A model generated the notes under the pieces. It was not told the DNA's origin. It was given only the letters and a program-made list of their open reading frames with translations, and did not search any database. A DNA stretch of 64,000 nt from Nansenia antarctica (taxonomy: Eukaryota > Chordata > Actinopteri > Argentiniformes > Microstomatidae): positions 49,958,054 through 50,022,053 of the forward strand of contig OZ022340.1 of assembly GCA_963989245.1 (NCBI GenBank), given 5' to 3'. Each line of letters starts with the position of its first letter. Position 1 is the first letter of the stretch. A program made the translations under genes and the position numbers. Below are positions 25,699 to 37,838 of the stretch, piece by piece.

Positions 25699-27226
25699 CT
25701 TTACCAGCGATGGCTCAGTTGGACTTAACACAGCAGTGATAAGCCGGGGGGGAGTCTTGTTGCACAAAGAGCAGGGTTCTAGATATCACCCTCGTCTTTG
25801 GCTGGTTCTCTCTATGGGACAGTCTTCTAACTGTGAGAGTACTTCATGTATGGGAGATAAAGGCGGGTAAGAGTGGAAAAGGAACTATTGCCTGGAGGAA
25901 AGCATTCCTGGAGCCCACCGTTCTCTAGTGTTTTGCACTCCTTCTGGGTTTGGCGTTTTCCTCCCTGACAAATAAGCTTGAGGTTTCTGCCCGTCAAACC
26001 TCACAGCCTCAGAGAAAGACCTTGTCGGTATTACTCTTCAAGCATTTCATTGACTAATAATGTTAAATATGCTGTTTCCATACTGTGAAATTCACACATT
26101 TACCTTTATGTGCAGAGATACATCACCCATGTATAGGAATTCTGTAAGCTTCTTTATTCGAACTGCAGTAAAACCGTCTGTCCCCTATCCTTATCCTAGC
26201 AACCAGTAGCTGCAGAAAGGAGGAACGTTATGAATGTTTCTGTTAACGCACAAATTGGAAAGTCATCATACAGTTCAGTTCATTTGGATGGATTTACTAC
26301 ATGTAATGACACATTAGACTGACTCAAACCAAAAGACGTCAAGCATTAGGGTCATCCTTATCTCCACATACACAATAAACACATAATGACATGTAGTTAA
26401 AACAGGGAGCATCCATCCACACCCAACACTGCTGCCAAAACCATGTAATTTCTGTCATCTGATCTTGGGTCAGCTGGAATTCTTGGGGTAGAGGTCTCTA
26501 GACCAACATCAGAGGCTCGGTGGCTTGAAGACGCACAGAGAACGTCACACGGATGCTTTTTTCGGGTTTGCACATCTTTGGAGGTCCCTCCAACACATGT
26601 CGCGGCAGACTTAAAGAGACAGCAATAAAGCTGACTTTAGAGGCCTGTTGACGCCTTCCTGGTTTTGTGGAGTGAGAATATGGAGGTCATATGCGAATTG
26701 TTGTAGCCTGTGGACAAATACAAGAGCCTCCAGAACTTTACTGTACAGTATATGCTGGAGAGACTTATGCAATGACATTTTATTTATGTCTTTCCTCTGC
26801 ACACAGTGCCTGATGTAATATTGTGCCACACAATAGAAATGAGTCAAAAAGAAACTGAATGTTCGTTGTTTCTGTTTGTGCGGCACAAGATTATATTTGC
26901 GGGGTCCCCTGTAGGCTATAATGTTTCCATTGTAATGAAAGTGGCGTTTGAGAAGCAATTCAAATATGTTTTCTCACTGTATATACATGTACAAATGAAA
27001 AGATTTCTATTTCTGTCATACCACTATACAGTATATTGTGTAAATAAAATGAACTATAGTCTCTGATATTTTATCAGAGCTGCGTTTTGTTTAATCTGAA
27101 CTATGCTTAAGTTATACGGCTACCGCCAATGTTTATATTGTGTACATTCAAACAATGAATAAAATGTATGTGAACAATAAACATTCATATTGGTCATTGT
27201 TTTGCGGAATAAAGTTGAAATCTGAA
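25699..27226 (+). other. s1pr5: Probable 3' UTR of s1pr5
   Basis: A long AT-rich region with no exon. AATAAA hexamers occur near 26624, 27042, 27157 and 27209. The cluster at 27040-27215 is the likely polyadenylation zone, though the site used is not visible. Confidence 0.45.
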
Positions 27227-28219
27227 TGCCACTTGTTATCTCTTAGCATATCTTATGAACCTTGATGCCTCTATGTACGAGCACTGGTGTTGGCGAGTGA
27301 GCTGTTTCAGATCTATGTATGACCTCCTAACCACCACAGACAAGAACAACTAGACCTACATAGATGGTGATCTCATCTCATACACATAATGTGTCAGTGT
27401 AAAACTAATATAAACAATCCTCTTTCCAGCATGAATCTTTATTGTTTAGTCACGGACCGTGACAGACATTTTATCACTTGGGAACTGAGCAACTTGTGTT
27501 TGTCTGTGAAACCTGAATGATCAGAAGTTGTTCACTTCAGATAGTAAATACACACACATGCAGCCCAATATAACCCCCCTACCAGAAGGCGTGTGCCCGT
27601 GGTTAAGTAGCAGTGGTTAAATATTGTGCTAGATGCCCTAGTTCCAGTAAGGTGCTAAACAAAAAAGCCACCAGCTTACATGCATGGTCACATGCCTAGG
27701 TCTTCTGAAACCTGCCCCTGCTCTGTCATACTTTTCTTCACCACATGCACGCTACGCTGGCACCGTAGCATTAACAAATGACTCATTTCGAAACAGAGGG
27801 GGGTGTCATATCTACCTGGAATGATCGGTTTGTATGTGGAAGGAAATCATGATGAATCTTCAAAACAAGATGGAAGTAAAAAAAACACAAATGCAATAAA
27901 GCGCTATATAATGCCTCATTTCAGGGTTTCTGTCATGCTCATTTCTTCAACCGTTTTAGGAGTGGGTATGATGAAGGATGGAGGCTGGTGTCATGTTTGG
28001 CTAGCATCTTAATCAGTCAGCGGGTTGTTACCTCAGACTTATGTTCATAAATCCATCTACCATCTTCAACAACCATTATTGAGTTTATAACAAGACACGT
28101 GACCCACATATTAATTACAGTTGCAGAGCATTAGTTCCAGAGTTGTATTATGTTATAGCTTTAATGCGTAACTTAGTTTATAAAATATTTTGCAGAGACA
28201 TCTAATGTCAGACAACAGC
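27227..28219. other. Intergenic between s1pr5 and the duplicated block
   Basis: No exon or named repeat is recognised. It ends where the segmental duplication begins. Confidence 0.4.
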
Positions 28220-28385
28220 AAAGATAGGAATACAAATTCCAGCCAGGTGTGCAGTTCATATAACCGGTACCCAAATAAACATTCCAATCGATGTTGTGTT
28301 TAGAAAAGCTGAACTATGGTTAATTAAAAACATGTTATATCAGTCAATCCCAAAAATAATAAAAACTGTGTGAAAAAAAAGAGTC

Positions 28386-28391
28386 TTTATT
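28386..28391 (-). terminator. spc24: Polyadenylation signal of spc24 copy 1
   Basis: AATAAA on the minus strand, about 110 bp after the stop codon. The same motif follows copy 2 at 38718-38723. Confidence 0.6.
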
Positions 28392-28500
28392 AACATTAGA
28401 ACATTATACAAAACCTATAAATATAACAGACAAGACAATTACAAGACATACAATTCTTGGACAGATGAGGCACCCTTCTCTCTCTCTCTGCTCCACCTCT

Positions 28501-31500
28501 CTACCATTCAGTGGTGACGAAGGCCCACAGGTTGTCACTGACCTCACAGCGAGAACGCACAGAGGTGTCCATGTGGATGGGTGTGGCCACGTCTGCTCCA
28601 TAGTGCACTGGAAGGGGTGAAGCACAACACAGTCAAGCCCTGTCCCGACGCAACCAAAACCCACGTCAAACCACCACAAACACACTACTCCACACGGTAG
28701 GTGCTGATTGTCAAAGCAATGGATGAACAACATGGGTAAAAGTACTGGGACAGATAGATTACATACCCCCTTTCAGAATGTGTGGCTCTGTGTCATGTTG
28801 CCATTTGATCTTGGTGACCTGGTGGTACAGCTGGGCTATATATCTGTGGTGGAGGGGAACAGAAAAGGAAGTCAGGTTGGACCTCTTAGCTCATGGAGAT
28901 CGGTGCTCAACAACTCCTCTGGTACAATCACTGTTGTGACGGGGTGTTCTGGTGTAGTTGTCTGTTCCCATAGGGAGGTCATACAGTATGTACAGTAAAT
29001 GCACCAGGTGGAGATTCACCAAGGCACGCATTTAGAACCAGCTTCACCCTACGGTGCTCAGAGTGACTCCCTCCATAACATGACTGCTAGGCCCTGTCCA
29101 GAAACAAAGCCTACCCCCCCCTTGTGTAGATCTGAAAAGGATGAATAGAAAAAGATGGTTAGTTGCTCTACCACTTGCCTTCACATAAGCTATGTATGCG
29201 GAATTGTCCCCCATCTTGCCTATACCTATCCAATCCTCTCAGATCTACACAAGGGTCTAGGGTGTCAGGGTTTCTGGGCCACTCACATGGCTGATGGGAT
29301 GACCTCTGTGGTGTCTTCGTCCCCCTTCAGCTGCAGCTCCTGCAGCTCCTGCTCTGTGTCACGCAGAGTCTCTAGCTCCCTCTGCAGGAACCTGAGGGAA
29401 CAGGTCAAGGATGCCAACACACAACACAGAGCGCATCCAAGGGCCACGCTTCTCAACATAGTGGTTTAACAGCAGGCCTATGTACAGTTATACATTAAAA
29501 AACAGTCAACACCACTTAGGTGTTGTCTGTTCTGGTGGATAATACTTGAAAAGTATCCCATGAGAAACCTCTGGGCTGGCCTTCGATTCAATGTCAAAAG
29601 CAGCAAAAACAAACCCTGTCACTACAATTGATAGAACTTCAAATTGCAATATTTTTCGGGGGAAAGCACCGGAGCTCACCATACCTACAACTTTTTAGCT
29701 CGGTGCAGGGACTCCTCAGACTCAATTGGTGCATAATACTGACATTTTTTCATCTTAAATCGCTGCAACGGATTGCAATCTGGTTATTGTTAGACAAGCT
29801 CAGGAAAAAAACATCTGCCCAGGGTGTAGCGTTCTAATGTGTTGAGCTGAAGAGAACAAACAAGATCTGTACTCTAGAGCATAACAGACTGTGTTATTGT
29901 ATACTGTGTCACCTTAACTGCTCCTCCTGAGACTTCTAATGCCCCTCAGCACTGCGTCTCCTGAAGACACACGCTTTTTCCCCTTTGCTGTGTCCCCTAA
30001 AACTTCTATTGCCCCCCTTGTACGGTTTCCCTGTTTCTCCAGTGTCTATATATTAAAATAAAAAAAAGTCTAGGTTTAGAAGATAGTGATAGAAGAAGAT
30101 TTTTCCTTCTATCACAGAGACTACCAATGGCCCCGGGCTGGATTATTCTTCCTGCTACGACTGGTGGATTCATGATTCATTTACTTAGTCAAATGTATTG
30201 AGTGTAAGTCGCTTTGAAATAAGGCATCTGCTAAATGCCAAACATGTAAATGTGAATGTTATGGATACTGTAGTTCTGAGTCCATGGTCAGGCTTCTGGC
30301 TGTGTGCTGACGCAGCTCCAGCTCCAGGCTCTCCAGCTTCCGCTCTGTCTGGCTCTTCTGCTCCTCCTTGTCCAGCAGAATCTGGCCTACTCTCTCCTCC
30401 AAGTGGACGACATCTGAGCATGAAAGAATGGAGAGGAGAGGACGACGGGTAGGGGACAAAATTGGAGGGCATGAAACTGTTCGGTGGTGCATAGTAGCCA
30501 GTGATGCCGGTAACGCGTTACTAAGTAACGCGTTACTCTAATCTGAATACTTTTTTCAGTAACGAGTATTCTAACGCGATACTATTTCCAAATCAGTAAT
30601 CGGATTAAAGTTACTTATTCAAGTGACTGTGCGTTACTATTGCGTTACTACCTCATAACTTAGGCTAAATGCAGTATTTCTTTGTAATGTTCGATAGTAA
30701 ACAAACATTTGTTTGCTTTTCTCGTGTCTTGGGGAGTGACGTCAGTGCTCACGTTTTCAACACGAGGTTGCAGCAGAATCGCTCACGTGTATCACCACGC
30801 TGATTGCACAGTGTAAACAGAAGAATGGAGCGAGAACAGAGATATGCGTTAAATAGCTGGAAATATAAGGATTATTTTGAGTTTGTGTCAGCAAAGGATG
30901 GCAAGAACATAAATGTTCGTTGTACACTCTGTGCTGGCAAGAAAATATTGTCCTGTGGTAAAAGCCTGAATGGTCAGGGTAGGTTTTAGGTTTTGTGAAA
31001 CCACTCCTTGCTAGTTACTGTTAAATAAAGATTATATTTATTTTATTGTTTAAAAACAAGTATTTATGTTGGGTGAGGCAAAGAAAGACTCTTTATTTTG
31101 TTGTTTTAAGTTATTGTTTAAAGTTTAATTATGTAATTTAAGTTACTGTTAAAATAAAGTGAGTTTTGGCAAAACCAGTTTTCATTTTTATGTTGCGGGG
31201 GGGGGGGGGGGGGGGGTGCCTAGGCAGCTGCCAATAGTAACAAAAAAGTAACTAGTAATCTAACTTAGTTACTTTTAAAATCTAGTAATCAGTAAAGTAA
31301 CTAGGTTACTTTTTAAAGGAGTAATATCAGTAATCAGTAATCAGAATACTTTTTCAAAGTAACTGTGGCAACACTGATAGTAGCACATCTACAGCACGGC
31401 ACTACTTAGATCTAAACAGGGTTCAGAGATACACAAGTTAGCACAGAGAGTGTGATGACTTTTCCTTACCGGCTAACATCTCGGTCATGATTTTCTTCGT

Positions 31501-31626
31501 TTCCAACTGTCGATCAAATAAGACCTGGTATTTCTCCCTCACCGGCCTCAAACAATTCTCAGCTTTGCTGGTTCTGATTAGGTTGACCAACTGTTCTCCC
31601 ATCTCCTCGTAATCGATCAGGGACAT
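28501..31626 (-). CDS. spc24: Kinetochore protein Spc24, copy 1
   Basis: Five exons: 31470-31626, 30269-30413, 29287-29391, 28767-28843 and 28501-28607. All have GT-AG borders and compatible phases, giving 196 aa (human SPC24 is 197). The N-terminal two thirds is coiled coil. The C-terminal globular domain contains DEDTTEVIPSA, YIAQLYHQVTKIKW and the final NLWAFVTTEW, all close to vertebrate SPC24. Spc24 pairs with Spc25 in the Ndc80 complex and anchors it to CENP-T/Mis12 at the kinetochore (family knowledge). Compared with copy 2 it has Tyr6, Met9, Cys25, Leu in VVHLEE, Arg in LELRQ and KG before DED. Intron 1 carries a private hAT insertion (30499-31376). No disabling change is seen, so it could be functional. 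Confidence 0.9.
30110..30250. mobile_element. SINE 3'-tail-like repeat in spc24 intron 2 (unit 1)
   Basis: Carries GTAAGTCGCTTTGAAATAAG, then GCATCTGCTAAATGCC, a diverged form of the fish GCGACTTTGGATAAAAGCGTCTGCTAAATG motif. It is present at the same place in unit 2 (about 40490-40600), so it predates the duplication. Confidence 0.5.
30499..31376. mobile_element. Non-autonomous hAT element private to unit 1
   Basis: An 878-bp insertion in spc24 intron 1, absent from unit 2. It is flanked by the exact 8-bp duplication ATAGTAGC (30491-30498 and 31377-31384); unit 2 has one copy at the intact site. The ends CAGTGATGCCGG and CAGTGTTGCCAC (outer strands) are hAT-type terminal inverted repeats. 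The subterminal regions are full of GTTACT/AGTAAC motifs. It includes a transposase-start relic at 30825-30989 and a G20 run near 31197. Confidence 0.9.
30825..30989 (+). pseudogene. hAT transposase N-terminal relic (BED-like zinc finger start)
   Basis: A 54-codon frame starts MEREQRYALNSWKYKDYFEF and contains VRCTLCAGKK, resembling the start of a BED finger in hAT transposases. It stops before the second zinc-ligand pair. The catalytic part is absent. Confidence 0.55.
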
Positions 31627-32609
31627 CGTGAAAGGTATTTCCTGGGAGGGGGGATATGGAAATGTTTAAGAAAAGTAACATTGGCTGCTCACGTTTAGCA
31701 AATGCATGACGCTACATAACAGTTCTCACCCTGTATGTATACTACTAGATAACGTTTCCCAGGAGAAGCAGCTCAGACTTCTCTGAACTCTTCTTGTATT
31801 TATTGTGTCAACCATCTTACTGGGCTAGCGCGCTGTATAAAGGTTGTTACTTAGCTATAATAATTAACTTTCATACCACCCTCTACCAACAAGGTTGTTG
31901 TCAAGATCTTACATAGCGTATACGCCAATACACAATGAATATGTGGGGTTTATTCCCCATAAACGTACCTGAGATGTTGCTCGACGTAAACACTTCACTC
32001 TGTTCCCGTATATTCAAAGGGGGCCTTCCAGCGCGCGCCTTAACAGATGAGATGCCCAAGTAAGTGTCTGATGAAAATGTCTTGACATTATGGAGTTAAA
32101 TACATACAAACTTAATTAAATATCTTCATACTGATGAAAACAATTTATAATAATGTTTTACTTCAATATACATTAGAAGAAGGAAATTCATTGAAGTCGA
32201 CAAATTCAGAGCTTGCCTATTATATCCGCAAGAGGGCGCCAAAGTAATGGGAATCCAAGGCAGAGGGGTATAAAATGAATTGACAATTGATTTTTACTAT
32301 TTGATTTAATCCTTAACAATGTATGCGTATCAGTGAACAGATCCCTGCTCTGCATCTTGTCACAAGATATTTCAGGCAGTTTGTATCATGGGGTGTTCTT
32401 CCACTAAACAGTAGTTCTGCCCTACATACAACACAAAGTATGTCCTTTCTAAAGTCCAGTATACAGGTGCAACTCAAAACATTAGAATATAGACAATCCT
32501 CTCCAGGCTGCGGTCATCCCTGTTGTTTGTACACCTTTTTCTTCCACACTTTTTCCTTCCACTTAACGTGCTTTGATACAGCACTTTGTGAACATCCAAC
32601 TTCTTTCGC

Positions 32610-33372
32610 TATTCATAGCTTTCAGTCACGTGGTTTCTTCCCTAGCAACCACCAACCTGACGGGCAAAAAGTATCATAGCAACATCGCTCAAAATGGCGA
32701 GTGGACGCAATATACAGGCTGCCTACTATTTAGACCACCTCACCCATGAAGAACTATCAAGATACATGACGGTGATAGGAGAGTAGGATTGACACCATTC
32801 AAATGGTTTTGAATTCCCTGGCTTCTCCTCTATCCGGACACCTTGGAATTATTTTCCTAACCCCCGGAGAATCAAAGTTATTAACCCGCAAAAGGTGCTT
32901 CCTTGACCGCCTTTGTCCGTGAATAACACCGGTTATGGAGGTGGTACAACCACAAGACTATTATTGCTAAATTCACCATCATTATACGGTCATTTTGAGC
33001 CCTTAACCACCTCGCTGACACCCCGAGAAGATATACTTTTAATATGAAACTCGATCAACCGGGAGTTCTACCGCTGCTGGACGAAACTCCCAACTCCCTG
33101 TTAGCGGGGTCGAGGGAATATTTATATCCGGGAATTCGCTCCTTGCTGTGTCCACGGTGATAGGAGTGGAGGATCGACTCCAAAAACGTTTGAATTCCCT
33201 GGCTTCTCCTCTTTCTGGACACGTTGGAATTATGTTCCTAACCCACGGGAAATCAAAGTTATTAACCCGCAAAAAGTGGGTTTTGCCCGTGGGTTTTGCC
33301 CGCAAAAAGTGCCTTTTGCCCGTCAGGTGGGCGTTTCCACTATGCTGTGACGTCACATGAAAGCTATGAATA
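32610..33372. mobile_element. TIR element private to unit 1, nested in the Tc1 relic
   Basis: The terminal inverted repeat TATTCATAGCTTTCA occurs at both ends. It is absent from unit 2, where CTTTCGC joins AATAGGCTAGG directly. The inside contains two diverged copies of a roughly 110-bp segment (about 32790-32895 and 33158-33265) with TTGAATTCCCTGGCTTCTCC and TTATTAACCCGCAAAA. No coding capacity. The superfamily is not assigned, as no clean target duplication is visible. Confidence 0.75.
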
Positions 33373-33585
33373 GGCTAGGTGCACGATCTCCACTACTTCC
33401 TGAAAGGCACCTTGCATGAACATATCCTGTCTCACTCTATTGGTTTAATTGATTAATCAGCTGTGCACTGTGTGTTCCAACAGTTTACCGCACAACTGAT
33501 TAATCAATTAAACCAATAGAGTGAGACAGGATATGTTCATGCAAGGTGCCTTTCAGGAAGTAGTGGAGATCGTGCACCTAGCCTA
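33373..33585. repeat. Near-perfect 210-bp palindrome (nested MITE), unit 1 copy
   Basis: Arms of about 95 bp begin GGCTAGGTGCACGATCTCCA and end with its complement, with a loop of about 25-30 nt around GCACTGTGTGTTCCAACAG. The same palindrome lies in unit 2 at 43907-44114, where one arm has a few bases deleted. Confidence 0.9.
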
Positions 33586-35455
33586 TTACCTTTTGAGGCT
33601 TTCCCTCCTTGTGGAGGGTGTCGATGATGGTTTTCTGCACAACTGTCAGGTCAGCAGCCTTCTTCATGATTGTGAATTCTACTGAACCAGACTGAGACCA
33701 TTTAAAGGCTCAGGAACCCTTTGCAGGTGTTTTGGATTAATTGGCTGATTAGAGTGTAACACTTGAGCCTACAATATTGAACCTTTTCACAATATTCAAA
33801 TTTTCTGAGATATTGAATTTGGGGTTTTCATAAGCTGTAAGCCATAATCATCACATTTATAACAAATAAAGGCTTTAAATATCTCGCTTTGCATGTAATG
33901 AGTCTATATAATATCTAAGTTTAACCCTTTAAGTTGAATTACTGAAATAAATGCCAACTTTTGCACGATATTCTAATTTTTTGAGTTGCACCTGTAGTCA
34001 TTAAGCAATAACCATTACAGCGCACACAAAGTAGTGAGTACACAAATGTATTTATACAAGTTTGTTGCTTATATTACAAAACACAGTCACATCGAGAACA
34101 ATGATCTGTTCCAGTTGGTAATTTTAATGGATACAAATACGAAAATTAAATGAAAATATTAATTTGAAAACAGCTAAGCTAATGTTGCATTCAGAGAAAC
34201 ATAGAATCCTTGAGAGAACTTACTGGTAACTATCAACTGGATATGTTGCTAATAGTGCCCATAGAGAACATTGTTAACACAGTGATAAGAGAATCATGAA
34301 GCACTGTGATTTCTTTTCTTATGTGCAGTCACATTTTGGACATATTCAGTTGGCAGGAAGTTCTCTGCCAACCAGATAATAATATGACGTGCTAAGCAAG
34401 TCTGATTGTGTCCTTTCACCCGCTCCTTCACTGCTTGCTCTTTTGCTTCTCTGCTTTGTTTATTTCTTTTCGTTTCTGCCTGCCTAGCTGTCTGAAGTGC
34501 AGCCTCTTGGGGTTCAGTCCGTAGGCCCTCAGCCTCTGTCCGCTGAACTCTCGGCCCCCCATCTTCACCCTGAAGGGCCCCGGCATGAGGCGTCCTCCGG
34601 ACTGCCTGTGTTTCTTCTTGGGCCATTTTGGCCTTTCAGTCCTAGGCTTGGCCGTTGCTGTTGTCTCCTTGACGACGGTCTCGGCTGTCTCCTTGACGAC
34701 GGTCTCAGCTGTCTCCTTGACGGCGGTTTCTGCTGTCTCCTCGACGACGGTCACCGTCTTCTTCTCCTCCTCCAGTTTCATCTTCTTCTTGGGGACCAGG
34801 AAGTCATCTTCGCCCTCCTCTCCGGCCTGTCTCAGGGCCTGGACCACAGGGCTTTCAGCAGAGTCTAATGAGGCGGCCAGGCTGGGTCCAGCCTCACTGT
34901 CTTTCTCCTCCTTTTCTGCATTCTTCATCCGGTCCCTCCTCTTCTTCCCCACTTTGTTCTTGCCTTCTGCCTGGTCTTTGTCCTCCCTGCAGGTAGACAT
35001 GATGGATAGAGTAGGCAAACTGGTTAGCGCTGATGATGATTATGTTAACAGGGCAACATATTGTCATCAAACACTATTTGAGCTTTTTTTTGTCTTTTTT
35101 AACAGTTTATTCTACTAACATGCAAACACCAATGTTCAATACTCACTCGGAATAGAAGGAGCTCAAGATTTCTTTCTTTCTGCTTTGATTTTTGGCTTTG
35201 ATTATGTAGTTCTTCAAATCACTCATCTCCTCCTTGTCAGACCTGAGAAAGAGGTAGAATAAGAGAAAGAGGGAGAGAAAGGGAGAAAGAACGGTCAGAA
35301 TAGCCATTTTCTCACAGCAGCAGATTCATCTAGTTCAGTTGGGTTCGTTGGGTACCTGAACATGCAGGTCTTCTTTAGGGAGCTCCAGCGGTTCAGGTCC
35401 TTCTCATCTGCCCCCAGGATCTGAGGAGAGTTAGCGTGTTAGTGTGATAATAGAA

Positions 35456-35458
<3 letters not shown>

Positions 35459-35508
<50 letters not shown>
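35459..35508. repeat. (GA)n microsatellite in kri1 intron, unit 1
   Basis: GA repeat at the equivalent place to 45988-46047 in unit 2, with different length in the two units. Confidence 0.9.
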
Positions 35509-36420
35509 ATGCTTTTCTATGACAGCTGAAGCACATGCAGCTACTGGGTTAGCTCAAAACACTACTGCTGAAAGGGTTCGACCAGGTCACTCATGAAAAA
35601 GAGATCGCATCTCACTGAGACGACCCTGGATAAATAACGGTCCAATAAAATGTTTTACTGGTCCATACTACTCGTTGTCAAGAACCTTGACTGAATGAGA
35701 TTTCAAATACTAATGATACTACTACTAAAGATACTAGTGATAATACTACTCATGTCATTCGTTCAGGCCCACAATGAGCTCCGTTCCTCCTCCCTCCCTC
35801 CATCGTCCAGCTCAGAGAGAAGATTAACTGAAGTCATGCCCTGGTCAGAGCCGTCCCCGGAGGGAGGCAATACCAGATCAGTCAAATCTAGGCTCATCAG
35901 CGCTGGACTCAGGGACGGCACAACACGCAACCCCCAAACCTCCCCCAGCCCGACCTAGAGAGTCCAGGGGGCTTAACACACTAGAAGGCCGAACCGAACT
36001 GCGCTGGCTCTGATATTCTTTCCAGCACTTTTGGCCTTTCCAGCACTTTGGCCTTTCCAGCACTTTTGGCAAGCCAGCCCTGCCCAGCAGTGTGATATGG
36101 GCACACAGACTCACCTCGTCGGTGGACAGGCCGAAGTCGTTGGCCAGGACCTGCCTGTAGCGGAACCTACAGGGAAGGTCGTCTATGATGTCCTCATAGT
36201 CCAGCCTGTAGTACTCATCCAGGTACTGCTCGAAGCTCTTCTCCTCTGAAACACACATCAGATTAGATTCAACTTTATTGTCCCTGCAGAGTACAAGAAC
36301 AACACTCTGGAAACGCACATAACAAAAGTCCAGGGTCTCAAATACAGTCTTCACATGACAATCAACTGGATATAGAATGGGAACATTGTTTCACACTGAC
36401 GAGGTAAAACATGTCGAATA

Positions 36421-36800
36421 AGCCCTGCGGTGGTGTAGCGGTCTAAGCACTAGCCACTAGTGCAAGCTGCCCACCGGGGACTGGGATCGAATCCCAGCTC
36501 GCCAGACCCGGATATGGCCGGGGCACACACAGGGAGTGGCATATTGAGCGGCCGCTCCCGAGGGCGGTATAGGAATATTTCCGGACAAGGATCCGTCGCG
36601 CAACAGCGCCCCCGGGGTGCCGGAATAACGGTGCTGGGCTCGAGGAGCCAGTCAGCTAGTCTGCCTGGCGATCTCCTCTGGGGCTGCCGGCCACTGCAAT
36701 AGGCAGGGGATAATTGGATGCTAGGTTGGGTTCAATTGGATACCAAATTGGGTGAAAAAGGGATAAAATCTGGAAAAAAAAAAAAAAAAAAAAAAAAAAG
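36421..36800 (+). mobile_element. tRNA-derived SINE private to unit 1
   Basis: Flanked by ATGTCGAATA (36411-36420) and ATGTAGAATA (36801-36810), a 10-bp target duplication with one change. Unit 2 has the uninterrupted site near 52760. It has an A-box-like TGGTGTAGCGG and a B-box-like GGATCGAATCC in the tRNA head, and ends in about 24 A. Same family as 38233-38627. Confidence 0.9.
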
Positions 36801-37029
36801 ATGTAGAATAAAGGTAACTAAAAACCAAGGTTCTGGATCTTCTCACACTTACGGGGATCGAACACAGGTTTGTTCTGGGTGATGACCTCAGCGAAGTGAG
36901 ACTTCTTTCTCTTCTTTCCCATCAGTGGAGCGTCCTCCTTCGTCAACTTCTTCTCCTTCCTTTTCTGCTTCTTGGAGGTCGACGGCTGGCTGGGGTCATA
37001 GTCTGCATCCATCTGTTCAGGTGAAATAT

Positions 37030-37230
37030 ATATTGTAAATATTCATTCATTCATATTCATATTTATATCTTACTTTATTTTATATCTATGTTCCTTGGCA
37101 TTTTTTGCACTACTTGCTTTTTAATTCTTCTTCTTATTATTCTTATGTTGCCAGTTTGCACCAACTACCACAGCAAATTCCTTGTATGTGAAAACCTACT
37201 TGGTGAATAAAGTCATTCTGATTCTGAAAG
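37030..37230 (+). mobile_element. LINE/SINE 3'-tail fragment shared by both units
   Basis: Contains CTTGTATGTGAAAACCTACT and GGTGAATAAAGTCATTCTGA, a LINE-like 3' end. The unit 2 equivalent ends near 53190. Confidence 0.5.
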
Positions 37231-37304
37231 ATCAGGTAAGTGGCCTAAGACCTTACAGGCCTGACCATCTCCGACATCAACTGGACCTCTATTCATTGAA
37301 ATGG

Positions 37305-37560
37305 AAAAATAACACTATTCACCACAGAAAATAACACTATTCACCACAGAACAATAACACTATTAACCATAGAAAATAACACTATTCACCACAGAACAAT
37401 AACACTATTAACCATAGAAAATAACACTATTCACCACAGAACAATAACACTATTAACCATAGAAAAGAAAACTTAACCACAAAAAAACACTATTAACCAC
37501 AGAAAAAGAACACTAACCACAGAAAAAGAACACTATTAACCACGGAAAATGACACTATTA
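37305..37560. repeat. 20-22-bp minisatellite, unit 1 array
   Basis: Degenerate copies of AATAACACTATTCACCACAG and AATAACACTATTAACCATAG variants. The unit 2 array (53268-53415) is about 100 bp shorter, so it changed length after the duplication. Confidence 0.85.
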
Positions 37561-37838
37561 ACCACATATAATACCAGCCTCTTACTAAGAGGATCTGAGG
37601 GAGTATGTCTGAGACCAAGCGTCCCTGCCTGTCGTGTGATGCAGACAGACAGGGATAGATAGACAGACAGGGATAGACAGACAGACAGACAGGGATAGAA
37701 GGCAGCAGGTTGTGTGTGTGCAGGGGGAACGACAGGACAACACTGCACACGCTGCTCTGTAACTTCTCCTGCAGCGGGACCTCTTCTTCACACGCGTCAC
37801 CGTCTGCCCATTAGCTCAGCACTGGAGGTGGGACCAAC

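Larger units (their letters stand above)
32464..33994. mobile_element. Tc1-like element relic, unit 1 copy (with nested insertions)
   Basis: TA-flanked terminal repeats: CAGGTGCAACTCAAAACATT at 32464 and its complement GAGTTGCACCTG ending 33994, each next to TA. On the minus strand the interior retains the start of a transposase helix-turn-helix (33600-33670, then 32550-32620), of the type seen in Tc1 paired-like domains. Both units carry it (43757-44525 in unit 2), so it predates the duplication. Here it is lengthened by the 763-bp nested element. Confidence 0.8.
34428..37012 (-). pseudogene. kri1: Orphan kri1 exons 14-18 (duplicated 3' end)
   Basis: Exons 36853-37012, 36115-36245, 35356-35420, 35147-35242 and 34428-34986 are the counterparts of exons 14-18 of the complete gene. 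All splice sites and the frame are kept. Exon 14 has lost one Lys codon of the KKKLTK run. Exons 1-13 are missing because the duplication breakpoint lies in intron 13. No kri1 promoter precedes it; the nearest gene upstream on this strand is spc24 copy 2. Exon 14 starts with ATG directly at its acceptor, so a transcript beginning upstream could encode a 336-aa C-terminal Kri1 fragment. I call it a pseudogene by default. Expression is unknown. Confidence 0.85.

Noticed and set aside
34497..35118. Plus-strand frames of 123 and 177 codons over kri1 exon 18 (and the same at 45028-45613)
   Set aside because: Antisense shadows of the repetitive Lys/Glu/Thr/Val codons of kri1. The Leu/Val/Ser-rich product has no homology I recognise.
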